DNA of 17,210 nucleotides from an uncultured bacterium (GCA_900553895.1 USFB01000039.1:1-17210), one strand, 5' to 3'. Counted from the first letter of the stretch, positions 1 through 8,098 are shown. Notes: generated from the letters alone by a model not told the origin. Numbers and translations: made by a program.

Positions 1-54
1 CCCACGCATATCGGAACCACAATCCGAGGTCTTAACCACTTGACGATATCCGCC
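1..54 (-). tRNA. trnH: tRNA-His (GUG), 3' part beyond the left edge
   Basis: Read on the minus strand, the segment starts with GGCGGATATCGTC, including the extra 5' G (position -1) typical of tRNA-His. The D arm has a GTC/GAC stem. The anticodon stem TCGGA/TCCGA encloses the loop TTGTGGT, giving anticodon GTG (His). The variable loop and the first strand of the T stem (GTGGG) are visible before the window ends, so the T loop and the 3' acceptor strand are missing only because of the window edge. The arm pairings leave little doubt about identity. Confidence 0.9.
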
Positions 55-73
55 ATAAGTTCCAACAAGAATC

Positions 74-101
74 AGTATACCAAATAAATATTTTTTGGCA
101 A
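74..101 (-). promoter_or_regulatory. Sigma-70-type promoter of tRNA-His
   Basis: On the minus strand a -35 box TTGCCA (96-101) and a -10 box TATACT (74-79) are separated by 16 bp. The -10 lies about 20 bases upstream of the tRNA-His 5' end, which leaves a short leader for processing. Confidence 0.65.
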
Positions 102-130
102 GCTATAATTCTTTTTTTATATTTTTATAA

Positions 131-164
131 AAAAGTGTCGTTCCCTTTAGGAAACGACACTTTA
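131..164 (-). terminator. Intrinsic terminator after hppA
   Basis: The arms AAAGTGTCGTT-CC and GG-AAACGACACTTT form a long stem with one bulged base and a short loop. On the minus strand it is followed by a T-rich run. It lies 27 bases past the hppA stop and before the tRNA-His promoter, so it separates the two transcription units. It could also work in the plus direction. Confidence 0.8.
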
Positions 165-190
165 AATTTTTGAACTAAAAATTAGTTATC

Positions 191-2596
191 TTATTTCTTT
201 GCTGGTATTCTCATTGCATAGAATGAGCGAACAACAAATACAAGCGCAACTATCAAAATTACAACACCCGCTAACTTAGCGTGTTCTTTGAATGTTGGAT
301 TAATAGCAATTTCCATCGCCAACAAACCGAACAACGTTGTAAATTTAATAATTGGGTTCATTGCAACTGATGAAGTATCTTTGAACGGGTCACCAACTGT
401 ATCACCAACAACTGTTGCTGCGTGCAAGTCTGTGCCTTTTTCAGCCATATCAACTTCAACAATTTTCTTTGCGTTATCCCAACATCCGCCTGCGTTTGCC
501 ATAAATACAGCTTGGAACAAGCCGAATACTGCAATTGCAATTAAGTAGCTTACAAAAAATGAAACAGGCGCAGAATCATCACCAACCGGCGCAGACAAAC
601 AAGCTAGAGCAAGCGCAAAGCCGAATAATGCTATAAAGATATTATACATACCCTTTTGAGCATATTGTGTACAAATTTTAACTACTTCTTTTGAATTAGT
701 TAGGTTTGCGCACTTATCATCTGCTTCGCCTAATTTGATGTTATCTTTAATATATTCGGTTGCAGAATAAGCACCAGTTGTAACTGCTTGCATTGAAGCA
801 CCTGAGAACCAGTAAATTACTGCACCACCGGCAATAAATCCAAGCAATGTATAAGGATTTAACAGGTTCAAAATCATTTCAGGTTGAATACCAAGAGTTT
901 CTTTGATTACAAGAATCAATGAGAAAATCATTGTTGTAGCACCAACTACCGCGGTCCCGATAAGAACAGGTTTTGAAGTAGCCTTAAAAGTATTACCTGC
1001 GCCATCATTTTCTTCCAAGTATTTTTTAGCGTTTTCAAAATCAGGTTTAAAACCGTAGTATTTTTCAATACCTTCTGCAACATTCGGAATTTCTTCAATT
1101 AAAGATAATTCATAAACTGATTGAGCATTATCTGTTACAGGACCGTAGCTATCAACAGCAATTGTAACAGGTCCCATTCCTAAGAAACCAAACGCTACTA
1201 AACCAAACGCAAATACTGACGGATAAATCATTACGTCGTTTGGAATATATTGGCTTGCAAAATAAGCTAATCCCATTAATAATACAACTATTGCTCCAAT
1301 CCAGAAACCTGAGAAGTTTCCTGAAACAATACCTGATAAAATTGTAAGTGAAGCACCGCCTTCTTTAGACGCTACAACAACTTCGTGGGTGTGTTTAGCT
1401 TTAGGGCTTGTAAATACCTTAGTTGCTTCAGGAATAAGAGCTGCACCCAAAGTACCGCAAGAAATTATGATAGATAGAACTAACCATAAATTTTCGCCCA
1501 TATCTTTTAGTAAGTAATTACTTACACCAAATGTCATAATAATTGACAAGATTGAAGTTATCCAAACAAGGCTTGTTAAAGGAGCTTCAAAATCGAATTT
1601 TTTAACGTTTGACATAAACGCTTTAGTTAATAAGTTGTTAAATTCATAAGCGATTACTGATGTAATAATCATCAAAAATCTCATTGTGAAAATCCAAGCC
1701 AACAATTGAACTTGATAATCTTTAAATACGCCTAAAAGAATAAAGCTTACAAGAGCAACACCTGTTACCCCGTATGTTTCAAATCCGTCAGCAGTAGGTC
1801 CGATAGAGTCGCCTGCGTTGTCACCGGTACAATCGGCGATTACTCCAGGGTTACGAGGGTCGTCTTCTTTAATGCCAAATTGAATTTTCATTAAGTCTGA
1901 ACCGATATCGGCAATTTTTGTAAAAATACCACCAGCTACACGAAGTGCTGATGCACCAAGTGATTCACCGATTGCAAAACCGATAAAGCAAGCACCTGCA
2001 AGTTCGCCCGGAACGAATAATAAAATTATAAGCATCATAATTAATTCAATTGATACAAGTAAAACCCCAATACTCATGCCGGCTTGAAGTGGAATGTTTA
2101 AAATATTTAGCGGTTTGCCTTTTAATGCGGTAAATGCAGTTCTTGAGTTTGCTAATGTGTTCATTCTGATACCGAACCAAGCTACCAAATATGAACCTAA
2201 AATACCTAAAACAGACCAACCTAAAATAATTAGTACTGATTTAAGCGGCATTGCTTGAAGATACCAGAAATAAAAAGCAATACATAAACCGATTAGCACT
2301 TCTAGTGCTAAAAGGAATTTACCTTGTTGAACAAGATAAGTTTTACAAGTTTCAAAAATAGTGTTACCAACTGCGTTCATTGCTTGATGAACGTCAACTT
2401 TTTTAACTTCTCTGAACATCCATAGCCCAAAAAGTACACCAAAAAATGAAACCCCTAAGCCAATAAGCAGAAGCGTATAGCTTTCAGGGTTTTCAACTTT
2501 GATATTTGGAACTACAAGAGAAGCTTCTCCGGCAAATACCGGCGTAATCATTGTTAGCAATGCTGCAAACAATGACAAGGCTTGTTTTTTCAACAT
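191..2596 (-). CDS. hppA: Membrane-bound ion-pumping pyrophosphatase
   Basis: This polytopic enzyme couples hydrolysis of pyrophosphate to H+ (or Na+) export across the cytoplasmic membrane. Family motifs are intact: ADIGSD near residue 229, EDDPRNP near 244, DNAGD at 259-263, FETYG near 272, DSYGPVTDN near 482, WDNAKK near 706 and GDTVGDPFKDTSS near 731. GNTFKATSK (534-542) has Lys at the position that is Ala in K+-dependent enzymes, so a K+-independent type is inferred; the usual Thr/Gly three residues later is Ser. The first 22 residues resemble a cleavable signal peptide ending VFA. About 30 residues near 500-533 look longer than in common H+-PPases. At 801 aa it is at the long end of the family. 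The ATG has a strong AAGGAG site 7-8 bases upstream. The transported ion cannot be settled by eye. Confidence 0.95.
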   Translation of the reverse strand: MLKKQALSLFAALLTMITPVFAGEASLVVPNIKVENPESYTLLLIGLGVSFFGVLFGLWMFREVKKVDVHQAMNAVGNTIFETCKTYLVQQGKFLLALEVLIGLCIAFYFWYLQAMPLKSVLIILGWSVLGILGSYLVAWFGIRMNTLANSRTAFTALKGKPLNILNIPLQAGMSIGVLLVSIELIMMLIILLFVPGELAGACFIGFAIGESLGASALRVAGGIFTKIADIGSDLMKIQFGIKEDDPRNPGVIADCTGDNAGDSIGPTADGFETYGVTGVALVSFILLGVFKDYQVQLLAWIFTMRFLMIITSVIAYEFNNLLTKAFMSNVKKFDFEAPLTSLVWITSILSIIMTFGVSNYLLKDMGENLWLVLSIIISCGTLGAALIPEATKVFTSPKAKHTHEVVVASKEGGASLTILSGIVSGNFSGFWIGAIVVLLMGLAYFASQYIPNDVMIYPSVFAFGLVAFGFLGMGPVTIAVDSYGPVTDNAQSVYELSLIEEIPNVAEGIEKYYGFKPDFENAKKYLEENDGAGNTFKATSKPVLIGTAVVGATTMIFSLILVIKETLGIQPEMILNLLNPYTLLGFIAGGAVIYWFSGASMQAVTTGAYSATEYIKDNIKLGEADDKCANLTNSKEVVKICTQYAQKGMYNIFIALFGFALALACLSAPVGDDSAPVSFFVSYLIAIAVFGLFQAVFMANAGGCWDNAKKIVEVDMAEKGTDLHAATVVGDTVGDPFKDTSSVAMNPIIKFTTLFGLLAMEIAINPTFKEHAKLAGVVILIVALVFVVRSFYAMRIPAKK

Positions 2597-2643
2597 AACT
2601 CTCTCCTTCTTTTTGTAGACTCTAGTTAAACACTAATATAGAT

Positions 2644-2672
2644 ATTATATATAATCTTTAAAGAATTTACAA
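2644..2672 (-). promoter_or_regulatory. hppA: Promoter of hppA
   Basis: On the minus strand TTGTAA (2667-2672) and a perfect TATAAT (2644-2649) are separated by exactly 17 bp. The -10 is about 47 bases upstream of the hppA ATG. It is divergent from the tRNA-Leu promoter, with only about 20 bp between the two -35 boxes. Confidence 0.75.
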
Positions 2673-2692
2673 TAGTCACAGAGAGAATATTC

Positions 2693-2721
2693 TTGACAAA
2701 CAATTTTGGTCTTGGTATATT
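2693..2721 (+). promoter_or_regulatory. Promoter of tRNA-Leu
   Basis: A consensus TTGACA (2693-2698), a 17-bp spacer and TATATT (2716-2721) precede the mature tRNA 5' end by 13 bases, as is usual for a strong stable-RNA promoter. Confidence 0.85.
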
Positions 2722-2734
2722 GGATTTGTTCCAC

Positions 2735-2816
2735 GGGCATGTGGTGGAATGGTAGACACGCTAGTCTTAGGAACTAGTGCGAAAGCGTGGGAGTTCGAGT
2801 CTCTTCATGCCCACCA
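2735..2816 (+). tRNA. trnL: tRNA-Leu (UAG), integration target
   Basis: The acceptor strands GGGCATG and CATGCCC pair fully, followed by discriminator A and an encoded CCA. The anticodon stem CTAGT/ACTAG encloses CTTAGGA, giving anticodon TAG, which reads CUN leucine codons. A long variable arm (TGC-GAAA-GCG) marks a class II tRNA. Its last 12 bases are also the 3' end of the recombinase gene on the other strand. The gene is complete, so insertion of the element at its 3' end did not damage it. Confidence 0.96.
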
Positions 2817-4400
2817 TTTCATACAGATAACACTGTGTGAAATACCTTCAAAAGAGCCGTCAAGGCTCTTTTTTGTTGCCTTGTTCTGCTCAAGATTATG
2901 AAGCAACGTACTTTCAGCGAATTTTTCAGCCCCTAATTCTTCGATACCTTGTTTTGCAATCTTCACAAGTTGTTCAATCGTAGCAAAAGGTTCTGCAAAC
3001 TTCATTTTGACATGTTTTCCATTAACCGTAACTGAAGAATAGCTTTCTCTAACGATTTTGGCGACTTCTTCGGGTGGTAATTCTTTTGCTCTTAGGCTTG
3101 CCTTGTGGCAAACATCTAAAATCTTGATACCTGTATCCATGTAATCAACATTTGCGCTTTGATGTTTTTGCAACTCAGCGTTAAGTTGGTTCAATTTGAC
3201 TTCATAGTCATTTTTTAGACTTAACCATACTTCACGTTCTAAATTGCCCTCTATTTGGTCTAGATATATCTTTTTGAGAATATTGGTACAATCAGCAATT
3301 TCTTTTTCAATGCGTTGCATTTCTTCTTTGTGATACTTTTGTTCATCACCAAAACTTTCTCTCAAACTTGTTCTCATAAGCTCATAGAGAGGTTGGCTTA
3401 GTGCTATTCTTTTCAAATGCCTACGGAACGCAGTAGTCAATTCTTTTTCAGAAATATAGCCACTATTCACACAACTTCTATCATAATGTGAGCATCTATA
3501 ATAAATCATTTTGTGATGTTTTTTGACTTCACCGCATATAGAGTAACCACAAATAGCACATTTTGCTATTCCAGGGTAAAGAAAATGAAAGTTTTTGCGA
3601 ACATGAGATTTGTCTGTCTTTTTGAAAGCTAACTGAGCCTTATTAAACACTTCTAAAGAAACAATTGCAGGGTGTTTTCCTTGGTAGATTACTTCATTGC
3701 AGACCATCTGACCTATGTAGATACGATTTTTTAGCATTGCTTCAAGAACACATTTGGTAATCTTAGGACGGTTAGATTTGTAGTAGTAACCTTCCTCAAA
3801 TAGCTTGTCAATTAGCCTATTTAGAGAATAATTGCCTGTACTAAAGAGCTGAAAAGCTCTCTGTACAAATAAAACATGAGCTTTGTCGACATAGAGAGAT
3901 TTTTGTTCACCTCTTTTGTAGCCATAAGGTGGATTAAATGGCCAATAGCCTTCTTCTAACCCTTCCTTAAGCCCTTTTTTGATTTCTTCTGACAAATTGT
4001 CAATGTAGTTCTTTGCCATTAGAACCTTGATACCATGAATAAATTTATCATGAGATTTAGAATTTTTTGAGATAACTGTACCTTCTTTCACCAAATGTAC
4101 TTCAAGGTCATAATCCTCAAGAGTAACATAGTCTTTAAAGTTTCGATAAAGTCTATCCGTTTTTTCTACTAATATGATTTTGACATCTGAATTAGCTTTC
4201 AAATATTCTAACATTCGATTATAGTTAGTCCTTCCAGCTTTTTTAGCAGTTTCAGCGTCTGAAAATTCATCAACAATCTGAAAACCATTTTTGAGTGCAT
4301 ACTCTTTCAACAGTTTGAGCTGTGCGGGAATAGAAAAACCCTCTTTTTCCTGTTCTTTGCTAGAAACACGTGCATAGATAACGACTTTTTTGTTTTGCAT
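2805..4400 (-). CDS. Large serine recombinase, tRNA-proximal (CcrB-like position)
   Basis: This site-specific DNA integrase/excisionase probably moves the element. The N-terminal resolvase domain starts YARVSS, with the catalytic Ser at residue 13 and DRLYRN at 82-87. A recombinase domain follows with PPYGYKRG (157-164) and the GKHPAIVS block (241-248). A zinc ribbon has Cys281, Cys284, Cys303 and Cys310, followed by a probable coiled coil at about 350-425. Its 531 aa are normal for the family. The ATG has AGGAG 8 bases upstream. The last codons and the stop lie in the tRNA-Leu gene, so the tail depends on where the element sits. It may act alone or with the neighbouring recombinase; the two are clearly different proteins, as CcrA and CcrB are. 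Confidence 0.93.
   Translation of the reverse strand: MQNKKVVIYARVSSKEQEKEGFSIPAQLKLLKEYALKNGFQIVDEFSDAETAKKAGRTNYNRMLEYLKANSDVKIILVEKTDRLYRNFKDYVTLEDYDLEVHLVKEGTVISKNSKSHDKFIHGIKVLMAKNYIDNLSEEIKKGLKEGLEEGYWPFNPPYGYKRGEQKSLYVDKAHVLFVQRAFQLFSTGNYSLNRLIDKLFEEGYYYKSNRPKITKCVLEAMLKNRIYIGQMVCNEVIYQGKHPAIVSLEVFNKAQLAFKKTDKSHVRKNFHFLYPGIAKCAICGYSICGEVKKHHKMIYYRCSHYDRSCVNSGYISEKELTTAFRRHLKRIALSQPLYELMRTSLRESFGDEQKYHKEEMQRIEKEIADCTNILKKIYLDQIEGNLEREVWLSLKNDYEVKLNQLNAELQKHQSANVDYMDTGIKILDVCHKASLRAKELPPEEVAKIVRESYSSVTVNGKHVKMKFAEPFATIEQLVKIAKQGIEELGAEKFAESTLLHNLEQNKATKKSLDGSFEGISHSVICMKWWA
2814..2842. other. Left attachment junction (attL) with dyad
   Basis: The tRNA ends with CCA at 2816. Immediately inside, TTTCATACAG (2817-2826) and CTGTGTGAAA (2833-2842) form an inverted repeat with 9 of 10 pairs and a 6-base spacer. 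CATACAGATAACAC (2820-2833) recurs inverted near the right end. Serine recombinase sites have imperfect dyads, which fits, but no crossover point can be proven. Confidence 0.5.
2850..2874 (+). terminator. Present terminator of tRNA-Leu, inside the recombinase gene
   Basis: AAAAGAGCC (2850-2858) and GGCTCTTTT (2864-2872) enclose GTCAA and run into T residues. It lies 33 bases after the tRNA CCA in the tRNA direction. On the opposite strand it is coding sequence for the recombinase C-terminus, so one DNA segment serves both purposes. It is nearly symmetric and might also terminate minus-strand transcripts. Confidence 0.7.
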
Positions 4401-4702
4401 ATCTGAATCTCCTAGATATTCTGAATTTCTACTTTCATTTTTGACTCATTTTCTAAAAAAGTAAATAGAGATTAGCATACTATTTCACACTATGATTAAA
4501 GCGAAAGCTCTTGCTACAAACGTTTTAAGACTAAAGCTATCCTTCGCAAAGATTTTTTTGGAAAAGTATCTCCGAGCGAAAAATAGTGTCGTTTTGTCGT
4601 CTTTTAGAGTAAAACATTAGCAAAATCAGGAGTTCAAAAATTTTTCAAATGTAGTATTTGTGAAGTTTAGATGTGCTTCAAGATGTAGTTTTCTACAAAA
4701 GA

Positions 4703-4726
4703 AAAGCTACGCTTGTGCGTAGCTTT
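4703..4726 (-). terminator. Terminator after the second recombinase
   Basis: AAAGCTACGC and GCGTAGCTTT form a perfect 10-bp stem with a 4-base loop. On the minus strand it continues into CTTTTCTTTTG. It ends the helicase-recombinase transcript and implies that the tRNA-proximal recombinase has its own promoter. The rest of the 352-base gap (4401-4752) shows no convincing gene. A small TGTAG/CTACA hairpin lies at 4684-4697. Confidence 0.7.
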
Positions 4727-4752
4727 ATGATTAGGGGTAAAAATTAAGCAAC

Positions 4753-6228
4753 CTACCTTTTCCGTATTTTGCGGAAGGCTGACTTAAAAGTCATTTTCAG
4801 ACCATTAGAAGTCAATTTGAAGCTATTAGCAAGCAAATTAAGTGCAGTTCTTTTTGTTTGAGTATCAAAGTCCTTATAGATATCATAAAGGCGTTGCTTA
4901 AAGCTATCAGAGCAATGTTCTCTAATCATATCAATTTGCTTTTGTGTGCAATAGATTTTCGCCTCTAAATCTCCGTATTTTTCTTGAATTTGAGTAAATT
5001 TTCCTTCAATATACTTTTCATCTTTTATCTGCTTGGCGGTAATACTTTCATTCAATTTCATTTCAGCTTGATTTTTTCGGCTAACATCACGTTTGTAGCC
5101 GTCAAGCTTGTGCTTAAGTTCAAAAAGTTCATCTTTCAGGACTTCTTGGACGATTTCATCTGGAATAAGTCCTAATCTAATTTCCTTTAGATACCTTTCA
5201 ATATCAGTATCTAAATCTATTTCTCTAGCAACAGAACGCTCTTTGCAATTAGAATTAGTGCAACGATAATAGACATAACGATTGCCATTTGTCTTTGCTT
5301 TTACATCGCCGACAAGAAAACTACCGCAATTTTCACATTGTAGTGATTTAGAGTATAGCAAATCGTGTTTTCGTGGTGTTTTTGGAGCTGTATCTAGCAA
5401 ATTTTGGACTTTTTCAAAAAGTTCCTGAGATATGATTGCTTTATGTTTGCCGTCTATAAGCTCATCTTCAACATAATATTTTCCGGTGTAGAATATGTTT
5501 TTCAACATGGAAATAAGAGATTGCTTAGGAATTATTTTGTCAGGCTGTAATTCATACTTATAGCCTTTTTCAAATAATGCTTCGGGCAATTCAGATGTAG
5601 AGTAAATACCTGTAGCATAAAGTTCAAAGGCTTTTTGGACGAACTTGGCTCTGTTTTGCATAACAACGCAAATGCTATCATCACAATCATTGCTATAGCC
5701 ATAAGGAGCAGGTGCAGCTCTAAAACCACTCTTGTTTTTGGCGAGACTACCTATTCTACATCTAACTTGGTCTAGTCGTACTCGATAATTAGAAAACGCA
5801 ATATCAAGATCAAACATTAGGTAGTTAGTGTAATCTACAGGATTTTGCATTATCAGGTTGTTGTAGACAATAATTACAGTAACGCCATAATCCTCAACCA
5901 ATTCCTTGATAGTATCTCCGTCTGTTCCATTTCTTGTGATTCTATCAGGAAATGCTGCAACAAGGACTTTAGCTTTTCCTTCCTTGAACATTTGTACCAT
6001 TGCATTGAATTTAGGTCTTTTTCCGCCTTTCATTGCGCTAGCCATTTCTTCAAATTCTTCTACTATATTGAGTTTCATTTCTTTGCAACGATTCATACAA
6101 AGTTCTTTTTGGTCTGCAAGTGATGTACCATTTCCTTGTTTTTTGGTAGAAACCCTGTAGTAATTAATGCAATCTTGTCCTTCAAGATTTTTCATCATAT
6201 TAATTAATTTGTTATAATTTAAGAACAT
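4753..6228 (-). CDS. Large serine recombinase, second copy (CcrA-like position)
   Basis: The N-terminal resolvase domain carries YYRVST with the likely nucleophile Ser27, and DRITRN at 95-100. The recombinase domain includes APYGYSND (174-181) and GKHKAIIS (260-267). A zinc ribbon has Cys298, Cys301, Cys323 and Cys328, and a Lys/Glu-rich coiled-coil stretch covers about 360-450. The 491-aa length is normal. The first ATG is chosen because GAAAGGA lies 9 bases upstream; the in-frame ATGATG at codons 11-12 has no such site. It is only distantly similar to the other recombinase, so this is not a recent duplication. It lies 72 bases downstream of the helicase, probably co-transcribed. It may be a second subunit of one recombination system or a directionality partner. 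Confidence 0.92.
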   Translation of the reverse strand: MFLNYNKLINMMKNLEGQDCINYYRVSTKKQGNGTSLADQKELCMNRCKEMKLNIVEEFEEMASAMKGGKRPKFNAMVQMFKEGKAKVLVAAFPDRITRNGTDGDTIKELVEDYGVTVIIVYNNLIMQNPVDYTNYLMFDLDIAFSNYRVRLDQVRCRIGSLAKNKSGFRAAPAPYGYSNDCDDSICVVMQNRAKFVQKAFELYATGIYSTSELPEALFEKGYKYELQPDKIIPKQSLISMLKNIFYTGKYYVEDELIDGKHKAIISQELFEKVQNLLDTAPKTPRKHDLLYSKSLQCENCGSFLVGDVKAKTNGNRYVYYRCTNSNCKERSVAREIDLDTDIERYLKEIRLGLIPDEIVQEVLKDELFELKHKLDGYKRDVSRKNQAEMKLNESITAKQIKDEKYIEGKFTQIQEKYGDLEAKIYCTQKQIDMIREHCSDSFKQRLYDIYKDFDTQTKRTALNLLANSFKLTSNGLKMTFKSAFRKIRKR

Positions 6229-6268
6229 TGTTAAAAATCCTTTCTTCTAAATATTTAAACAAAATAGA

Positions 6269-6288
6269 TGTACCTAGTTTTAGATACA
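6269..6288 (-). repeat. Hairpin between helicase and recombinase genes
   Basis: TGTATCTA and TAGGTACA (minus strand) pair over 8 bp with one T-G pair and an AAAC loop. The following T-rich stretch is broken by other bases, so this is at best a partial terminator or processing site that could lower recombinase expression relative to helicase. Confidence 0.4.
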
Positions 6289-6300
6289 CCAAAGTTATAG

Positions 6301-7989
6301 CTATATTTCGTCATTAGTGTTATCACCGTAAGTTAAAATCCATCTTTTTTGCTGATTGCGTAGCAAATCAAGCAAATACTCATTTTCTGACACATCTATT
6401 GAGATTGCACGATTGATACCTTTCATAGATGTAGTTTGAGTGTTAAAACGCTTATCATTAGCAACCAAAAGTCTAAATTGCGATGATTTCATCATTGTTT
6501 TTGGATTAGATGTGTTGTATTTTTCAAGATACCTGTTGAGGTTTAGTCTTAAGATATTGTCTTTTACGAGTTTCCAATCAATACCGTTTTCTAGTTTTTC
6601 GGTTTCAACAAGTATTGTAATGTTATTCATAATTACATCTCCAGATTGCACCTCTGTATTCAAATAACTTTGCAACATTTTGTCATATTCAATAGACATC
6701 GAACGCCAATCTACCAGTTCGTAGCCTAGTATTTTGTTGATAATTAACCACAATGTACTTGAAATAGCTAATGTAGAAAGATGTCTTCCCCCATTAGAAA
6801 TATTTTTGCCGAGAGTATCAAATATTTCAGAATAAATTTCTTTAATTATTGGTCTGAATCGTAAGAGTATTGGCAAAATTTGTGATAATTCTTTTTGTTT
6901 TTCCATATCAAAATAAGGGAAATTGCTAAGATTGAATTGTCCTTTTTTCAAGATTGCAAAAGCTAACCGATTCAAAAGTTGTGGGGAAGGCTTGGGAAAG
7001 AAATAGTTTGAAGTCGCAATAAAACTAGTGAAGATAGGCAATTTCTCAATTCCTTCACTTTTTCCCCTAGCTCGTGAAATTCTTGCATACACATTTTTCA
7101 CGATTTGCTCATATTTCGACAAAACCTCAGGTTGCAATTCCTCTATACAAACAGGAATATTCAGTCTTGAGGACAGTTCTTGCATAATAGCATAAGGAGT
7201 AGAATCACCACTCATATAGCTGTTACTATCCAGTCCGTAAATTGCAGCGATTAACATAAGCAAAGTGCTTTTCCCCGATTCACTTTCACCCACAAATAGA
7301 ACAGGTGAAAAGCCTTGAGCTACATCTTGGAAAATATCCCAATATACAACAGCTAAAGCGACTCCAAAAGTTGTTAGAACCGCATAGTCGGGAAAAGTAG
7401 CTCTAAATATAGAGAAAAACTCCTTTAAAATACTTGTCGAAGATTTTTGAGAGGGATAAAGAACCGCCTTGCATGTTTTAGTCAAATCTACAAGACTTTG
7501 TTTTTCTTGAACAGAATTGTCATCAGTAGAATAGCTAAGCTGATAATCTGAAAGACTTAGTTCAGCATTTGCCCAAACATGTTTTTGAGCTTGTGTTCCT
7601 GCGCAAGTATAGATTTCCCTCAGATTTGCACTTTCATACCACTCTTTTTTGAGTGCTCTAAATTGCTTTTCCGTCATTTCAAGGTTAAAATTTGCGGTGT
7701 GAGCACTCGTTTTGAGCAAAAATGACTTTTTGTCGTTAAGATTTGAGCCATCATACTCAATTACGAAGTAATCAGAATGCTTGCCTGAGGTACTAATCCC
7801 TAAAGACAATTTTTCAGCTTTTGTTGGTGGATTAGTCCGAAAGTCAAACTCTCGGACTACATGTAATGGCTTGATTACTGTTTTTTCATCTTCCCAATCA
7901 GGCTGATAGTAGCTTTTTTCTGATTGATTTTTTTCTTCAACCTGTTCTACTACAACTGGTAACATTTTTATATCTTCTAACTTATTCAT
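6301..7989 (-). CDS. AAA+/MCM-like helicase, Cch-like
   Basis: This predicted DNA helicase could unwind and replicate the excised element. Counting from the Met encoded at 7995, a family-unassigned N-terminal region (about 1-190) is followed by Walker A GESESGKST (236-244), a Walker B-like strand ending PVCIEE (281-286), a sensor-1-like FIATSN (325-330) and a possible arginine finger in LNRLAF (341-346). The C-terminal 120 residues could form a winged helix. In SCC elements the Cch proteins are MCM-like helicases encoded just upstream of ccr genes, and the order here matches. Identification rests on motifs and context, not on a residue-level match. The ATG at 7989 is preferred because GAAAGGG lies 7 bases upstream; the ATG at 7995 is only one base from it. 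The gene overlaps the small upstream ORF. A DUF927-type or D5-like helicase is the alternative. Confidence 0.78.
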   Translation of the reverse strand: MNKLEDIKMLPVVVEQVEEKNQSEKSYYQPDWEDEKTVIKPLHVVREFDFRTNPPTKAEKLSLGISTSGKHSDYFVIEYDGSNLNDKKSFLLKTSAHTANFNLEMTEKQFRALKKEWYESANLREIYTCAGTQAQKHVWANAELSLSDYQLSYSTDDNSVQEKQSLVDLTKTCKAVLYPSQKSSTSILKEFFSIFRATFPDYAVLTTFGVALAVVYWDIFQDVAQGFSPVLFVGESESGKSTLLMLIAAIYGLDSNSYMSGDSTPYAIMQELSSRLNIPVCIEELQPEVLSKYEQIVKNVYARISRARGKSEGIEKLPIFTSFIATSNYFFPKPSPQLLNRLAFAILKKGQFNLSNFPYFDMEKQKELSQILPILLRFRPIIKEIYSEIFDTLGKNISNGGRHLSTLAISSTLWLIINKILGYELVDWRSMSIEYDKMLQSYLNTEVQSGDVIMNNITILVETEKLENGIDWKLVKDNILRLNLNRYLEKYNTSNPKTMMKSSQFRLLVANDKRFNTQTTSMKGINRAISIDVSENEYLLDLLRNQQKRWILTYGDNTNDEI

Positions 7990-8098
7990 TGTCATACCCT
8001 TTCATAAATTCTCTAATTACAATACGTAATAAATCTTCTATTTGTTGTTTTTCTTCCGCCTCAAAACATAAGGCAGATAAATTTGATATTTTTGTCAT
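7982..8098 (-). CDS. 38-aa ORF leading the helicase operon
   Basis: This short ORF encodes 38 residues beginning MTKISNLSALCFEAEEKQQ and ending MKGYDNE. It has a textbook AAAAAGGAG site 6-7 bases before the ATG, and its stop overlaps the helicase start (7982-7989). That arrangement implies translational coupling. The protein is acidic in the middle, probably one long amphipathic helix, with no signal peptide or membrane segment. No family is recognised. A regulatory or helicase-partner role, or simply a leader peptide that sets helicase translation, would fit. The strong ribosome binding site and the overlap are the evidence that it is real. Confidence 0.65.
   Translation of the reverse strand: MTKISNLSALCFEAEEKQQIEDLLRIVIREFMKGYDNE

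Noticed and set aside
288..548. Open frames within hppA on the opposite strand and a second frame
   Set aside because: They are shadows of the well-supported pyrophosphatase gene with no start signals.
2835..4490. TATTTCACAC at 4481-4490, inverted copy of 2835-2844, flanking the tRNA-proximal recombinase gene
   Set aside because: A 10-base match in AT-rich DNA of this size is near chance expectation. It could be a binding site upstream of the recombinase, but nothing else supports it.
4492..4620. A 42-codon plus-strand ORF starting MIKAKALATNVLRLK between the two recombinase genes
   Set aside because: No ribosome binding site or promoter, and the composition looks like chance reading of AT-rich DNA. 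Conservation would be needed to revive it.
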